Below the pieces are notes generated by a model, which worked only from the letters and a program-made list of their open reading frames with translations, was not told the origin of the DNA and ran no database searches. From the NCBI GenBank assembly GCA_035943635.1, contig DASZBX010000047.1:1-64000 (forward strand): 64,000 bases of DNA, given 5' to 3'. Shown here piece by piece: positions 16,420 to 25,913 of the stretch (the stretch's first letter is position 1; each line of letters opens with the position of its first letter). This DNA is from DASZBX01 sp035943635 (GTDB lineage Bacteria; Actinomycetota; Actinomycetes; Streptomycetales; Catenulisporaceae). A program made the translations under genes and the position numbers.

Positions 16420-17502
16420 CTACGTCAAGGCCTGGCTTCTGGGGTGCGGCCGGGCCCGGGAGTGGTCGCGCAGGGCGGTCCGCGGCGCGGTGGCCGACGC
16501 TCGGCCCGCGAGCTCGGCGGGCTGCGTCGGCGCTGACGAGCCGGTCGGTTTGGCCGGGCCGACCGGGTCATTCGGGCTGGGCGGACCGGCCGGGTCGGCG
16601 GCGGGATGGCGTCCGAGCACGGTGTCCAGGAAGGCCCGGGCGACCGGCCCGAGCGGCCGGACCGCGTCCGCGGCGATGGCCACGCCATACCCCGGCGTAT
16701 GGTCCAGAATCGACAGAAACCGCAGGTCGGGAGCCTGGTCACGGAAGGACTCGGGCACGAACGCGACGCCCAGCCGATGCCGGACCAGGTCGAGCACGGT
16801 CGAGATCTCGGTCATCTCCAGCGAGGTGCGCCGCGGCGGCAGCCCGGCGGCGGCGAAGACCCGGTCCACCGCGCCGCGGATGCCCCAACCGGGCGGGAAG
16901 TCGATGAAGTCGGCGTCCGCCAGATCCGCGAGCACCACGCCCGCGCGGCCCGCGAGCGGTCCGGTGACCAGCGGATGGTCCGCCGCGCAGGCCAGCACCA
17001 GGGTCTCGGTGCTGAGCACGTGCACCCGCAGGTCCGGCGTCGGCCCGGCGACCATCAGATACGCCAGGTCGAGCGCGCCCTCCCGCAGGCTCTCGGTGTG
17101 TCCGGTCGCGCCACTCGGGCCCGGCGCGACCAGGTGGATGTCGACCAGGGGGAACTCCGTCCGGAACGCGGCCAGCGTGGCCGGCACGTGCGTCGGGGTC
17201 AGGCCGTGCAACACGCCCAGCTCCAGGGTGCCGCGCAGGCCGGACCGCACCTCGTCCACCGCCTGGCGCGCGTCCCGAACCGCGGCCAGCACCCGGCGCG
17301 CCTCGGTGACCAGCACCTGTCCGGCGTCGGTCAGCTCGACCTTCTGCGTGGTGCGGTCGAACAGCGGCACGCCGAGGTCCCGCTCCAGGTACTTCACCGA
17401 GGACGACACGCCGGACTGGGCCAGGTGCAGCCGGGCGGCCGCCCTGGTGAAGCTCAGTTCCTCGGCCACTGCGAGAAAGTGTTCCAGCTTGTTCAGGTCC
17501 AC
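16420..17502 (-). CDS. LysR family transcriptional regulator
   Basis: The 360-residue protein has the LysR layout: winged-helix DNA-binding domain at residues 1-60 (LEHFLAVAEELSFTRAAARL, then SSSVKYLERDLG) and a periplasmic-binding-like effector domain (about 90-300). The last 60 residues are a Pro/Ala/Arg-rich tail longer than usual. GTG 17502 is chosen because GGGAGGGG lies about 7 nt upstream and the HTH starts at once; the in-frame region beyond it lacks family similarity. It is divergent from the trypsin-co-occurring protein gene about 400 bp away. Its target is unknown; LysR proteins often control the divergent gene, but that is only a possibility here. Confidence 0.9.
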   Translation of the reverse strand: MDLNKLEHFLAVAEELSFTRAAARLHLAQSGVSSSVKYLERDLGVPLFDRTTQKVELTDAGQVLVTEARRVLAAVRDARQAVDEVRSGLRGTLELGVLHGLTPTHVPATLAAFRTEFPLVDIHLVAPGPSGATGHTESLREGALDLAYLMVAGPTPDLRVHVLSTETLVLACAADHPLVTGPLAGRAGVVLADLADADFIDFPPGWGIRGAVDRVFAAAGLPPRRTSLEMTEISTVLDLVRHRLGVAFVPESFRDQAPDLRFLSILDHTPGYGVAIAADAVRPLGPVARAFLDTVLGRHPAADPAGPPSPNDPVGPAKPTGSSAPTQPAELAGRASATAPRTALRDHSRARPHPRSQALT

Positions 17503-17906
17503 GGTCTTCCCCTCCCGGATGTCAAACTGTCCCGTTGTCGCTGCGACCGTGGGAGGACCGCGCGGCGGGCCGGACCTGCTTGTTCCCCGGTCTCCGGGGC
17601 CGGCTGTCCGTGAATGGGTCCCCACGATCCCCGTCAGCACCATCAGTATCGCGGACAATGTCTCCGTTGTGTAAGGAATTACCGAACCGGTTATAGATTT
17701 CCGGCTGCGGGTCACCGCCGCGCCACCACAGCGTCACCGCCCGGTGGGGCGCGGGCCGGCCGGCCCGGCCGGACTGAATTCGACCTCTGCCGAAACTCCT
17801 CGGCCTCCGGCGGTTGGCCGCGAAGGCCGCGCGGGTAGCCTCTCCTTGCGGGGGCGGCCGGGCAGTCGGCCGGGGTCGTTCGGCGAGAACGCGAGGAGGC
17901 GCCGTG
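17503..17906. promoter_or_regulatory. Divergent intergenic region between LysR and the TRYPCO/STAND genes
   Basis: About 400 bp with promoters for both directions expected. The AT-richest part (about 17640-17705) contains ACCGAACCGGTTATAG and an imperfect ACAAT-N7-TTGT dyad that could be a regulator site. No -35/-10 pair is clear enough to call. GAGGAGG at 17892-17898 is the ribosome-binding site for the gene at 17907. Confidence 0.4.
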
Positions 17907-18383
17907 ATGGCGGATACCGAGTTGGTGCGGATCGGCGAGGTCGAATTCCTGGTCCAGATCGCCGAATCGGGCGGTCCGCAGCCGGTCGGGGCGCAGGCCG
18001 CGTACTCCTTCGACGGCGTCCGGGACACGGTCGAAGCGGTCGCCGGACAGCTGGCCGAGGTCTGGCGCAAGGTCCGGCCGGACGAGGCGAGCGTCGAATT
18101 CGGGCTCTGCATCGCGGCCAAGAGCGGCAAGCTGCTCGGGCTGCTGGTCGACGGCGGCACCGAGGCCGCCCTCAAAGTCACCCTCACCTGGCGGACCGCG
18201 TCCGCGGACCGCGCACCGGCCGGGGCGCAGTCTGCTGAGTCCGCCGGCCCGGCCGAAGTCTCCGCGGCGGTTCAGCTGCCCGATCCGGCCGAAGCAGCCG
18301 AGGCTCCCGCACTGCCGGTGCCGCCATCGGCGGCCGAGCAGCCGGAGCAGGCGGTGGGTCCGGAGAGCGGGGCGACGGCCTAG
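17907..18383 (+). CDS. CU044_2847 / trypsin-co-occurring domain (TRYPCO1) protein
   Basis: The 158-residue protein has a compact N-terminal domain (1-95) ending with the family pattern VEFGLCIAAKSG and ALKVTLTW, typical of the CU044_2847/TRYPCO1 family. That family is encoded next to trypsin-like and STAND proteins in actinobacterial conflict systems. The C-terminal 60 residues are an Ala/Pro/Glu-rich disordered tail. ATG 17907 follows GAGGAGG with 8-nt spacing. Its stop (TAG) shares one base with the GTG of the 2,270-residue protein gene, so the two are translationally coupled. It probably acts as an adaptor or substrate for that protein's protease domain; this is inference from family context. 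Confidence 0.82.
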   Translation: MADTELVRIGEVEFLVQIAESGGPQPVGAQAAYSFDGVRDTVEAVAGQLAEVWRKVRPDEASVEFGLCIAAKSGKLLGLLVDGGTEAALKVTLTWRTASADRAPAGAQSAESAGPAEVSAAVQLPDPAEAAEAPALPVPPSAAEQPEQAVGPESGATA

Positions 18384-21300
18384 TGGCCCGCTCGTGGGTG
18401 GACGACCAGGAGTTGCGCCGCCGGGTGGTGCGGATCCACCGCCAGCGGGACGGCGCGTTCCTCGGCTCGGGCTTCTTCGTCGCCCCCGGCTGGGTGCTCA
18501 CCTGCGCGCACGTGGTCGGTACCGAGGCCGGCGCCCGGCTGCTGCCGGACGCGTCGCTGGGCGTGCCCGAGGTCGCCGCGACCGTGCTGGCCCGCTCGGC
18601 CCAGGGCGTGCCGGGCGAACTGTGGCCGTTCCCGGACCTCGCCCTGCTGCAACTCGCGGTCGAGTTCGAGCACCCGTGCGTGCACCTGATCGCGGACGAC
18701 CCGGACAGCGTCGAGGACTGCCACGCCTGGGGTTTCCCGCAGCACGAGCGCGGCCGCCAGGACCCGCCCGGCTCGCCCGCGTCGTTCCGGTTCGAGGGGG
18801 TGGACGGCAACGGGTTCATCCAGCTCAAGGCCGGCCAGGCGGTACCCGGCCTGTCCGGGGCGCCGCTGGTCTGCCCGCGGCACCGCGGGGTGTTCGGCGT
18901 GATCCAGTCCACCCGCGGCCGGGACGGGGACCTGGGCGGCTGGGCCTCGCCGGTGTCCGCGCTGCTCAGCGGCGGGGCCGGGATCCCGCGGGACCTGGCC
19001 GCGTTCGGCCGGCAGATCCGGGAGGAGAACCGGGCGGCGATCCTGGCCGACCGGGCCGGCTGGCACCGGGTGCTGCCGATCGAGGGCGTGGACGCGCTGC
19101 TGGACCGGCGCTGGGAGCCGTTCGTGCGCCAGCCCGGGTCCAGCCCGGCCGAGATGCTGCGGGCCGACTACGGCGTGGTGCCGTTCCTGTTCCGGGACCG
19201 GGACCTGGCCGACCTGGCCCAGTGGTGCGAGAACGGCCCGGCCATGGCGGTCGCCCAGATCACCGGGGACGGCGGCGCGGGCAAGACCCGGTTCGCGATC
19301 GAGCTGTGCCGCCGGATGGCCGACCGCGGCTGGATCGCCGGGCTGTGGCCGGACGAGTCGGACGACTGGGCCCGGCGCCAGGCGCTGACCGTCACCTCCC
19401 TGCCGCTGCCGCGCCTGGTCGTGATCGACTACGCGGAGGTGTTCGCGCCCGACGCGCTGCGCACCACGCTCAAGCGCCTGCGCGAGAACGCGGACCCGCT
19501 CGCGCCCGTCAGGGTTCTGCTGCTGGTGCGCACGGCGAGCACCGCGACCCGCAATCCGCTGCACGAACTGCGCCGAAGGGTGCCCTCGCCGTCGCTGCTG
19601 ACGGTACTCAACGCCGCGGGCGAATATCGCGCCCTGACCAAGCCGCTCTCCCTGCCCGAACGCCAGGCCCTGTATACCGAAGCGGCCCTGCGGTTCGACC
19701 AGGCCTGGTTCCCGCCGGACGAGTCCGGCGGCAGCGCGCCGCTGTCCCCGGGCGCCCCGGACCTGTCCGCGGACCGCTACGCGCTACCGCTGGAGGTCCT
19801 GTTCGAGGCCTTCGACTACGCGCTCAGCGGAGGCGGCTCGGCCGACGAGGAACGCTCCGCGATCGAGGGCGCGCTCGACCACGAACGCAAGTACTGGCAC
19901 GCCGCGAACCCGCCGGCCGGACTGGACGCGAACCTGCGCGACCTGTGCGTGGCCCTGTGCACGCTGGCCGGCGCCGCGGACGACGCGGCGGCCAACACGC
20001 TGCTGGTCGCGACCGTCCCGGCGCTGGGCGGCGAGGCGGCCCGGGAGCTGCGCGGGGAGACCGTGCGCTGGCTGGCCGGGCTGCACCGCGGCCCGGCCAG
20101 GCTCAACGCCCTGCGACCGGACCGGCTCGGCGAGGCCCTGGTCGCGCAGGTGCTCACCGGGCGCGGCAGCCGAGACCCGGAGAGCGAGGCGGAGAACGAG
20201 GGCAGCGAACTGCTGCGCAAAGTCCTGCACCTGCCCAGCAACGACCAGCTCGCCACCTGCCTCGATCTGCTCGCGCGCCTGGTCCTGGCCGACCCGCACG
20301 TCGCCCGGTGCGCCGCGACGGTCCTGGCCGATCTGCACGTGAACCTGGTCATGCGCGCGGAAACCCAGTTCAACCGCCGGCTCCAGCAACCCGGGCACGT
20401 GACCGTGGCCAGTGGTCTGATCCGCCTGCTGGCCGGGGACTTCGCCGAGGTGCTCACCGAGGCGCGCCCGGGCGATCCGGGCCACCTGTCCGAACTGGCC
20501 GGCTCCTACGCGCGGCTGGGCGACCTGGCGGCCAAGGTCGAGCAGAACACCGCGGCCGAACGCCTTTACCTGCACGGCATCGACATCCGCAAGGACCTGG
20601 CGCTCGCGCAGCCGGAGTACTCGGCCCACCAGCGCGAGATCGCCCTGCTCTACGAACGCCTGGGCAACCTGATCCAGATGACCGACGGCGAGGTCGGCCG
20701 GGCCGAGCGGATGTACCTGCGCGCCGTCACGATCGGCCGCAACCTGCTCCTGGCCGAACCGGACAACCCCGACCACCCGCGCGACCTGGCCACGTACTAC
20801 GAGCGCCTCGGCGAGCTGGCTCGGCTGAACGGCCAGGCCCAGCGCGCTCAGGCCTGGCTGGAACTGTCCGTGGCGATCATCGACGACCCGTGGTCGGTTG
20901 TGGGTACTGACATGCCCCTGCCGGCCTCGCTGCCGATGTTGCCCGCGGTCCCGACGATGCCCGTTTCCCCTGTGCCCACACCGCTTTCGCCGCCTGCCCT
21001 GCCCTCGTGGGACGATCCGCGGTCCGCCTCTCGACAGGGTTCTGCGTCGGCGGGTCAGGCGCAGTCGCCGGCGTCGCAGCAGTCGCAGTCGCCGTTGGCG
21101 ACCCAGGCCAGGCCGGTCGTCCCGCGCCCGCCCTCGGCGTTCGCGCGCGCGGCCGACGAGGAGACCGGCGTCGGCAAGGTCGTGACCTTCTACTCGTACC
21201 AGGGCGGCGTCGGCAGCACGATGACGCTGGCGAACATCGCCTGGATCCTGGCCGCCAACGGCAAACGGGTCCTGGTCAGCGACTGGGACCTGCAGTCGCC

Positions 21301-24300
21301 CGGCCTGCACCAGTTCTTCCGGCCCTTCCTCGAACCCGACGCGGTCGAACGCCGCCCCGGCGCGATCGACCTGGTCCGCGAGTACCAGTGGGCGACGCTC
21401 AGCCAGGAGGAACGGCCGCTGAACTACCACCTGGACTACGCCCGGGCCCGCAAGTACGCGATCCCGCTGGACTGGGACTTCCCGGACGGCGGCTGCCTGG
21501 ACTTCCTGTCCGCCGGGCGCCAGGACCGGGACTACTCCGTCACGGTCTCCGCGGTCGACTGGGACGAGTTCTACGAACGGCAAGGCGGCGGCCAGTTCTT
21601 CGACGCCCTGCGCGAGGACATGCGCCGCAACTATGACTACACCCTGATCGACAGCCGGACCGCGCTGAGCAACGTCGCAGACTTCTGCACAGTCCACCTG
21701 CCCGATGTCGTGCTGGACTGTTTCACCTTGTCCGAGCGCGGAATCCAGGGCGCGCAGGCCGTCGCCAGATCCGTCGCCGCCTTCCATCCGGACCGCGAGA
21801 TCAGGATCCTGCCGGTGATGATGAAGGTCGACCACCGGGAGCGCGAGGACGTCGAGGCCGGCCGCGACCTGGCCCGGGCCCGGTTCCGGGGCTTCCCGAA
21901 CGGGCTCACCCCGGCCGAGGCCGCCCGCTACTGGGAGAACTCTGAGATCCCGTACCTGTCCCGGTACACCACCTACGAGAAGCTCGCCGTCTTCGCCGAC
22001 CGGCCCGGCGAGCCCGGTTCCATGCTCTCCGCGATGGAACGGCTGACCGGGTGGATCACCGAAGGCGCCGTCACCGCGCTACCGCCGATCGACGAGGCGC
22101 GCCGGCAGCGCGTGCTCAACGCGTTCACGCGCAGGCGCCCGCAGAGCCCGTCCGAGCTGGTCCTCGCATATGTCCCGGAGGACCGGATGTGGGCGGACTG
22201 GATCGGCGCGGTGCTCGGCGCGGCCTCGTTCACCGTGACCGCGGTGGACGTGACCGAGCCGTACCCGGCCGACCTCGGCGAACCGGGCCGCGGCCGTACT
22301 GTCGCCGTGGTGTCGCCTGCGTTCGCGCGGTCTGCTGCCGCGGTGGAACTGGCCGATGCGGTCGCCGGTGCTCATCCGTTCGGCAGTCGCAAACTCCTCT
22401 CGGTACTGGTCGCCGGCGCCGATCCGGAGGCTTCGGCCGAAGCAGACGGCGCAGCCGATCCGATGGCGAGGCTGGCCGAGTTGGCCGGTCCGCCCGGCGC
22501 GGACCTGACCGGCCGCCGCGAACCGTCCGCCGCGCAGGCTCTGCTGCGCGCCCTGGGCAGCCCGGACCACCTGCTGCGCCCGCTCCCGATGACCGGCTCG
22601 GCCCGGTTCCCCGGCTCGACCCCGCAGGTGTGGAACGTCCCGCAGCGCAACGGCGACTTCACCGGCCGCAACTTCGCGCTCGAATCCGCGCGCGACCGGC
22701 TCGGCGGCGAGAACGTGCTCCCGGTCGCCCTGCACGGCCTCGGCGGCATCGGCAAGACGCAGATCGCGCTCGAATACGCGCACCGGTTCAAGGCCGACTA
22801 CGACCTGGTCTGGTGGGTGGACGCCGAACACCACGACGGGATCAACCGCTCGCTGCTGGAATTGGCCGGGCGGATCGGCGTCCGCGGCGGGCGGCCGGCG
22901 GCCGGTACGAACGGCATGGACGGCGCGGACGTGGTGCGTGAACTCGCCGAGGCGCTGCGCCGGGGCGTCCCGCACAGCCGCTGGCTGCTGATCTTCGACA
23001 ACGCCGACGACCCGGCCGACCTGCGCGGCTTCCTGCCCGGCGGACCCGGCCACGTGCTGATCACCTCGCGCAATCCGTCCTGGTCGCAGGTCGCGGATCC
23101 GTTCGAGGTCACCGTGTTCCAGCGGGACGAGAGCGCGGCCCACCTGCTGCGCCGGGCCGGGGCGCTGGACCCGGCCGACGCGGACGACCTGGCCGAGGCG
23201 CTCGGCGACCTGCCGCTGGCCGTGGAGGTCGTCGGCGCGTGGCTGGCCGAGACCGGGCTCGCCGCGGCGGACTACGTCGAACTGCTCGACCGGCCCGGCA
23301 GCACCCGGATCCTGTCCCGGTCCAAGCCGGCGAACTACCCGCGCACCCTGGCCGACACCTGGAAGATCTCCTTCGACCGGCTGGCCGAACGGTCCGCGGC
23401 CGCCCTGCGGCTGATGGAGCTGTGCGCGTTCCTGGCCCCGGAGATCTCGGCCGACCTGGCCTACGGGCCGCAGACCCTCGAGGCCCTGCTTCCGCTGGAC
23501 GAGACCTTGCAGCTGCCGATGATGCTCGGCCAGGTGGTGCAGGAGATCGGCAAGCTGGCCTTGGCGAGAGTGAACCAGCAGGGCACTTCGATCCATATCC
23601 ATCCTCTGATTCAGTCCTACCTGCGCGACCGGATGGACGCCGGGGAGACCGCGATCCGGCTGCACGAGGTGCACCGGATCCTGGCCGCCGCCCGGCCCGC
23701 GCGCGGCGGCGTCGACGATCCGGCGAACTGGCCCAGGTTCGCGCTCATCTGGCCGCACCTGGGCCCGTCCCGGGCGGCGGCCTGCGACTTGGAGAAGGTC
23801 CAGCAGCTGCTGATCGACCGGGTGCGGTACCTGTGGAAGATCGGTGACTACAACCGTGGGATGTCGTTGGCGCTGCGGCTGGAGGACACGTGGAGCGCGG
23901 CGGCTCTAGCGAGTGAGGCCGAATCCGCGCAGCGTGATGGAGATGCGGAGCAGGTCGCGCAGGTCGAGCATCCGAGGGATCGGTTGCTCCTGCAACGCCG
24001 ACTGCTGCATCTGAGGTCGCAGAGGGCGAATTTGCATCGGTCTCGCGGCGAGATCGCCCAGGCCGCTGAACTCGACCGCGCGGTTCTGGCCGAACAGCGG
24101 CGGCTGCTGCCGGACGGCGACCCGCACACGATGTTCTCGGCCGGTGGCCTCGCCGCGGATCTGCGCTGGCTCGGCCGGTTCGACGAAGCGCTGGCCCTGG
24201 ATCAGTCCACGTACGCCACCCTGAAGGAACGCGTCGGCGAGGACGACGACCGGACCCTCGCGGCGGCAGACAACCTGGCCACGGATCTGCGGATCGACGG

Positions 24301-25195
24301 AGACTGGGCTGCGGCGCTCAGCATCGACATGCAAAACCACACCCGCCGGCAGACTTTGCTCGGCCCGGCGCATCCGTTCACCCTGACCTCGGTCATGCAC
24401 GAAGCCTGCGACTGGATGGAGGCCGGACGGTATCAGCGGGCGGCGACGCTGTTGCAGCCGACGTACAACGCGTTTCTCGAAGCGCTGGACGAGAATTTCG
24501 GCGAGACGCTGCGTACGGCGACCGTGCTCGGTATCGCACTGCGCCGGGCCGGGCAGCACGCGGAGGCCAGGGCGGTGACCGAGGACACCTGCGCGAGGTT
24601 TCGGCAGGAGTTTCCGGCCGACCACCTGGACGGATGCGCCGCGCGGCTCAGCCTGGCCGCCGACCTGGCCGCGGCCGCGGACGTGCAGGGCGCCATGGAG
24701 TTGGCGCGTGCGGTTCACGCGGACTACCAGCGGTTGCTCGGCCCCCGGCATCCGTTCGCGTGCGCGGCGGCGAACAACCTCGCGGTCTACCTTGCCCGGG
24801 CCGGGTTCGGGCCTGAGTCACTGGCTCTGGCGCAGCAGTGTCTCAGGGATCTGAGGGAGACGCTCGGGCCGGATCATCGGTACACGCTGACCGCCGAACT
24901 GACTGTGGCCAACGGTTTCGCCGCGACGCACGCACCCGACGACGCCGCGCGCTGCGCCGAGGACCTCTTCCCACGGCTGGCCGGCCACCTCGGCGACGAA
25001 CACCCGGTCGCGATCGGCGCGGCCCTGAGCCTGGCCTGCCACTTCGAGGCGATCGGCGCCGCGGACGACGCCCGGGGGCTGCGGGCCACCTACCGCCCGA
25101 TCTGCGTGACCCGACTGGGGCCGGAGCACCCGCTGACCCAGGCCGCCCGGGCCGGAACGCCGGTCGACCACGAAATCGACCCGTTCGTCTTCTGA
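18383..25195 (+). CDS. Giant trypsin-STAND-TPR-MinD-TIR-NB-ARC-TPR protein (FxsT-like C-terminal half)
   Basis: The 2,270-residue protein combines many signalling modules. Residues 1-200 are a trypsin-like protease with the full triad: H43 in TCAHVV, D85 in PDLALL, S158 in GLSGAP. A STAND NTPase follows (Walker A GDGGAGKT about 295-302, Walker B VVIDYAE), then TPRs (about 690-830) and a Pro/Gln-rich linker. A MinD/ParA-like domain (about 930-1235) has a degenerate P-loop (YQGGVGST, with Q940 and S945 at basic positions). A divergent TIR-like domain (about 1255-1395), an NB-ARC domain (GLGGIGKT about 1452, LLIFDNADD) and C-terminal TPRs with LGPxHP signatures (about 1850-2250) complete it. The MinD-to-TPR half matches FxSxx-COOH-system TPR proteins (FxsT), normally separate. 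No FxSxx peptide or radical-SAM gene is in the window. A sensor/effector role in defence or cell death is inferred. Confidence 0.88.
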   Translation: MARSWVDDQELRRRVVRIHRQRDGAFLGSGFFVAPGWVLTCAHVVGTEAGARLLPDASLGVPEVAATVLARSAQGVPGELWPFPDLALLQLAVEFEHPCVHLIADDPDSVEDCHAWGFPQHERGRQDPPGSPASFRFEGVDGNGFIQLKAGQAVPGLSGAPLVCPRHRGVFGVIQSTRGRDGDLGGWASPVSALLSGGAGIPRDLAAFGRQIREENRAAILADRAGWHRVLPIEGVDALLDRRWEPFVRQPGSSPAEMLRADYGVVPFLFRDRDLADLAQWCENGPAMAVAQITGDGGAGKTRFAIELCRRMADRGWIAGLWPDESDDWARRQALTVTSLPLPRLVVIDYAEVFAPDALRTTLKRLRENADPLAPVRVLLLVRTASTATRNPLHELRRRVPSPSLLTVLNAAGEYRALTKPLSLPERQALYTEAALRFDQAWFPPDESGGSAPLSPGAPDLSADRYALPLEVLFEAFDYALSGGGSADEERSAIEGALDHERKYWHAANPPAGLDANLRDLCVALCTLAGAADDAAANTLLVATVPALGGEAARELRGETVRWLAGLHRGPARLNALRPDRLGEALVAQVLTGRGSRDPESEAENEGSELLRKVLHLPSNDQLATCLDLLARLVLADPHVARCAATVLADLHVNLVMRAETQFNRRLQQPGHVTVASGLIRLLAGDFAEVLTEARPGDPGHLSELAGSYARLGDLAAKVEQNTAAERLYLHGIDIRKDLALAQPEYSAHQREIALLYERLGNLIQMTDGEVGRAERMYLRAVTIGRNLLLAEPDNPDHPRDLATYYERLGELARLNGQAQRAQAWLELSVAIIDDPWSVVGTDMPLPASLPMLPAVPTMPVSPVPTPLSPPALPSWDDPRSASRQGSASAGQAQSPASQQSQSPLATQARPVVPRPPSAFARAADEETGVGKVVTFYSYQGGVGSTMTLANIAWILAANGKRVLVSDWDLQSPGLHQFFRPFLEPDAVERRPGAIDLVREYQWATLSQEERPLNYHLDYARARKYAIPLDWDFPDGGCLDFLSAGRQDRDYSVTVSAVDWDEFYERQGGGQFFDALREDMRRNYDYTLIDSRTALSNVADFCTVHLPDVVLDCFTLSERGIQGAQAVARSVAAFHPDREIRILPVMMKVDHREREDVEAGRDLARARFRGFPNGLTPAEAARYWENSEIPYLSRYTTYEKLAVFADRPGEPGSMLSAMERLTGWITEGAVTALPPIDEARRQRVLNAFTRRRPQSPSELVLAYVPEDRMWADWIGAVLGAASFTVTAVDVTEPYPADLGEPGRGRTVAVVSPAFARSAAAVELADAVAGAHPFGSRKLLSVLVAGADPEASAEADGAADPMARLAELAGPPGADLTGRREPSAAQALLRALGSPDHLLRPLPMTGSARFPGSTPQVWNVPQRNGDFTGRNFALESARDRLGGENVLPVALHGLGGIGKTQIALEYAHRFKADYDLVWWVDAEHHDGINRSLLELAGRIGVRGGRPAAGTNGMDGADVVRELAEALRRGVPHSRWLLIFDNADDPADLRGFLPGGPGHVLITSRNPSWSQVADPFEVTVFQRDESAAHLLRRAGALDPADADDLAEALGDLPLAVEVVGAWLAETGLAAADYVELLDRPGSTRILSRSKPANYPRTLADTWKISFDRLAERSAAALRLMELCAFLAPEISADLAYGPQTLEALLPLDETLQLPMMLGQVVQEIGKLALARVNQQGTSIHIHPLIQSYLRDRMDAGETAIRLHEVHRILAAARPARGGVDDPANWPRFALIWPHLGPSRAAACDLEKVQQLLIDRVRYLWKIGDYNRGMSLALRLEDTWSAAALASEAESAQRDGDAEQVAQVEHPRDRLLLQRRLLHLRSQRANLHRSRGEIAQAAELDRAVLAEQRRLLPDGDPHTMFSAGGLAADLRWLGRFDEALALDQSTYATLKERVGEDDDRTLAAADNLATDLRIDGDWAAALSIDMQNHTRRQTLLGPAHPFTLTSVMHEACDWMEAGRYQRAATLLQPTYNAFLEALDENFGETLRTATVLGIALRRAGQHAEARAVTEDTCARFRQEFPADHLDGCAARLSLAADLAAAADVQGAMELARAVHADYQRLLGPRHPFACAAANNLAVYLARAGFGPESLALAQQCLRDLRETLGPDHRYTLTAELTVANGFAATHAPDDAARCAEDLFPRLAGHLGDEHPVAIGAALSLACHFEAIGAADDARGLRATYRPICVTRLGPEHPLTQAARAGTPVDHEIDPFVF

Positions 25196-25221
25196 ACGGT
25201 CAGGTCAGGAGAGCGAAGAAG

Positions 25222-25869
25222 TCACTCTTCGGGGGTAGCCGCCGCCTTGCGCGCCGGGGCGACCGGGTGGATCGTCTCGTGCTTCTCCAGCATGGCGACG
25301 AACTTCTCGATCCGCGCGGCCCGAGTCGCCGGGCGCTTGGGCTCCTGCACCCGGTAGAGCACGGCATACCGGTTGGTCCGGTTCAGTTGCGCGAAGAACT
25401 CGGCCGCGGCCGGATTGGCGTCCAGGGCCGCCTGGAGGTCGGCCGGGACCTCGGCCGTGCTCTGCGCTTCGTAGGCGGAGTCCCAGCGGCCGTCCGCCTT
25501 GGCCCGCTCCACCTCGAGCAGACCGGCCGGGCGCATCCGCCCGGCCGCGATCAACGCCTCCGCCTTGCCGCAGTTGATCTTCGACCAGCGGCTGCGCGCC
25601 TTGCGCGGAGAGAAGCCCTGCAGCCAGTGGTGCTCGTCCAGCGGGCGCTTCTGGCCGTCGATCCAGCCGTAGCACAGGGCTTCGTCCAGGGCCTCGGCGT
25701 ACCCGACCCCCGGCTCCGGGCAGTCCTTCTTGGGCACCTTCAGCCACAATCCGGCGGACGAGGCGTGCTCGCCCGCCAGCCAGTCCCGCCAGGCCGCCGC
25801 GGAGACGAACCCCAGGACCGGGCGGCCCATGAACTCCTCGGCGGGCGATGGTTCGGCGGCTGGGGACAT
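25222..25869 (-). CDS. YdeI/OmpD-associated family protein
   Basis: The 215-residue protein matches the YdeI/OmpD-associated family: WLKVPKKDC near residue 45, then the hallmark EALDEALCYGWIDGQ and a basic RWSKIN segment. The function of the family is poorly defined. ATG 25869 is chosen because the longer frame would run into the rfbB-like gene ending at 25914; GGAG lies about 9 nt upstream. It follows that gene by 44 bp on the same strand and may be co-transcribed, and it converges with the giant STAND gene with only 26 bp between stops. Confidence 0.88.
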   Translation of the reverse strand: MSPAAEPSPAEEFMGRPVLGFVSAAAWRDWLAGEHASSAGLWLKVPKKDCPEPGVGYAEALDEALCYGWIDGQKRPLDEHHWLQGFSPRKARSRWSKINCGKAEALIAAGRMRPAGLLEVERAKADGRWDSAYEAQSTAEVPADLQAALDANPAAAEFFAQLNRTNRYAVLYRVQEPKRPATRAARIEKFVAMLEKHETIHPVAPARKAAATPEE

Positions 25870-25913
25870 CGGCTTGCGCTCCTGGGGTGGTCGGGCGGGT
25901 AGGGGAGTGCGGG

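Noticed and set aside
17907..25195. Complete FxSxx-COOH RiPP system
   Set aside because: The giant protein has an FxsT-like half, but no FxSxx peptide gene or radical-SAM maturase could be found in the window.
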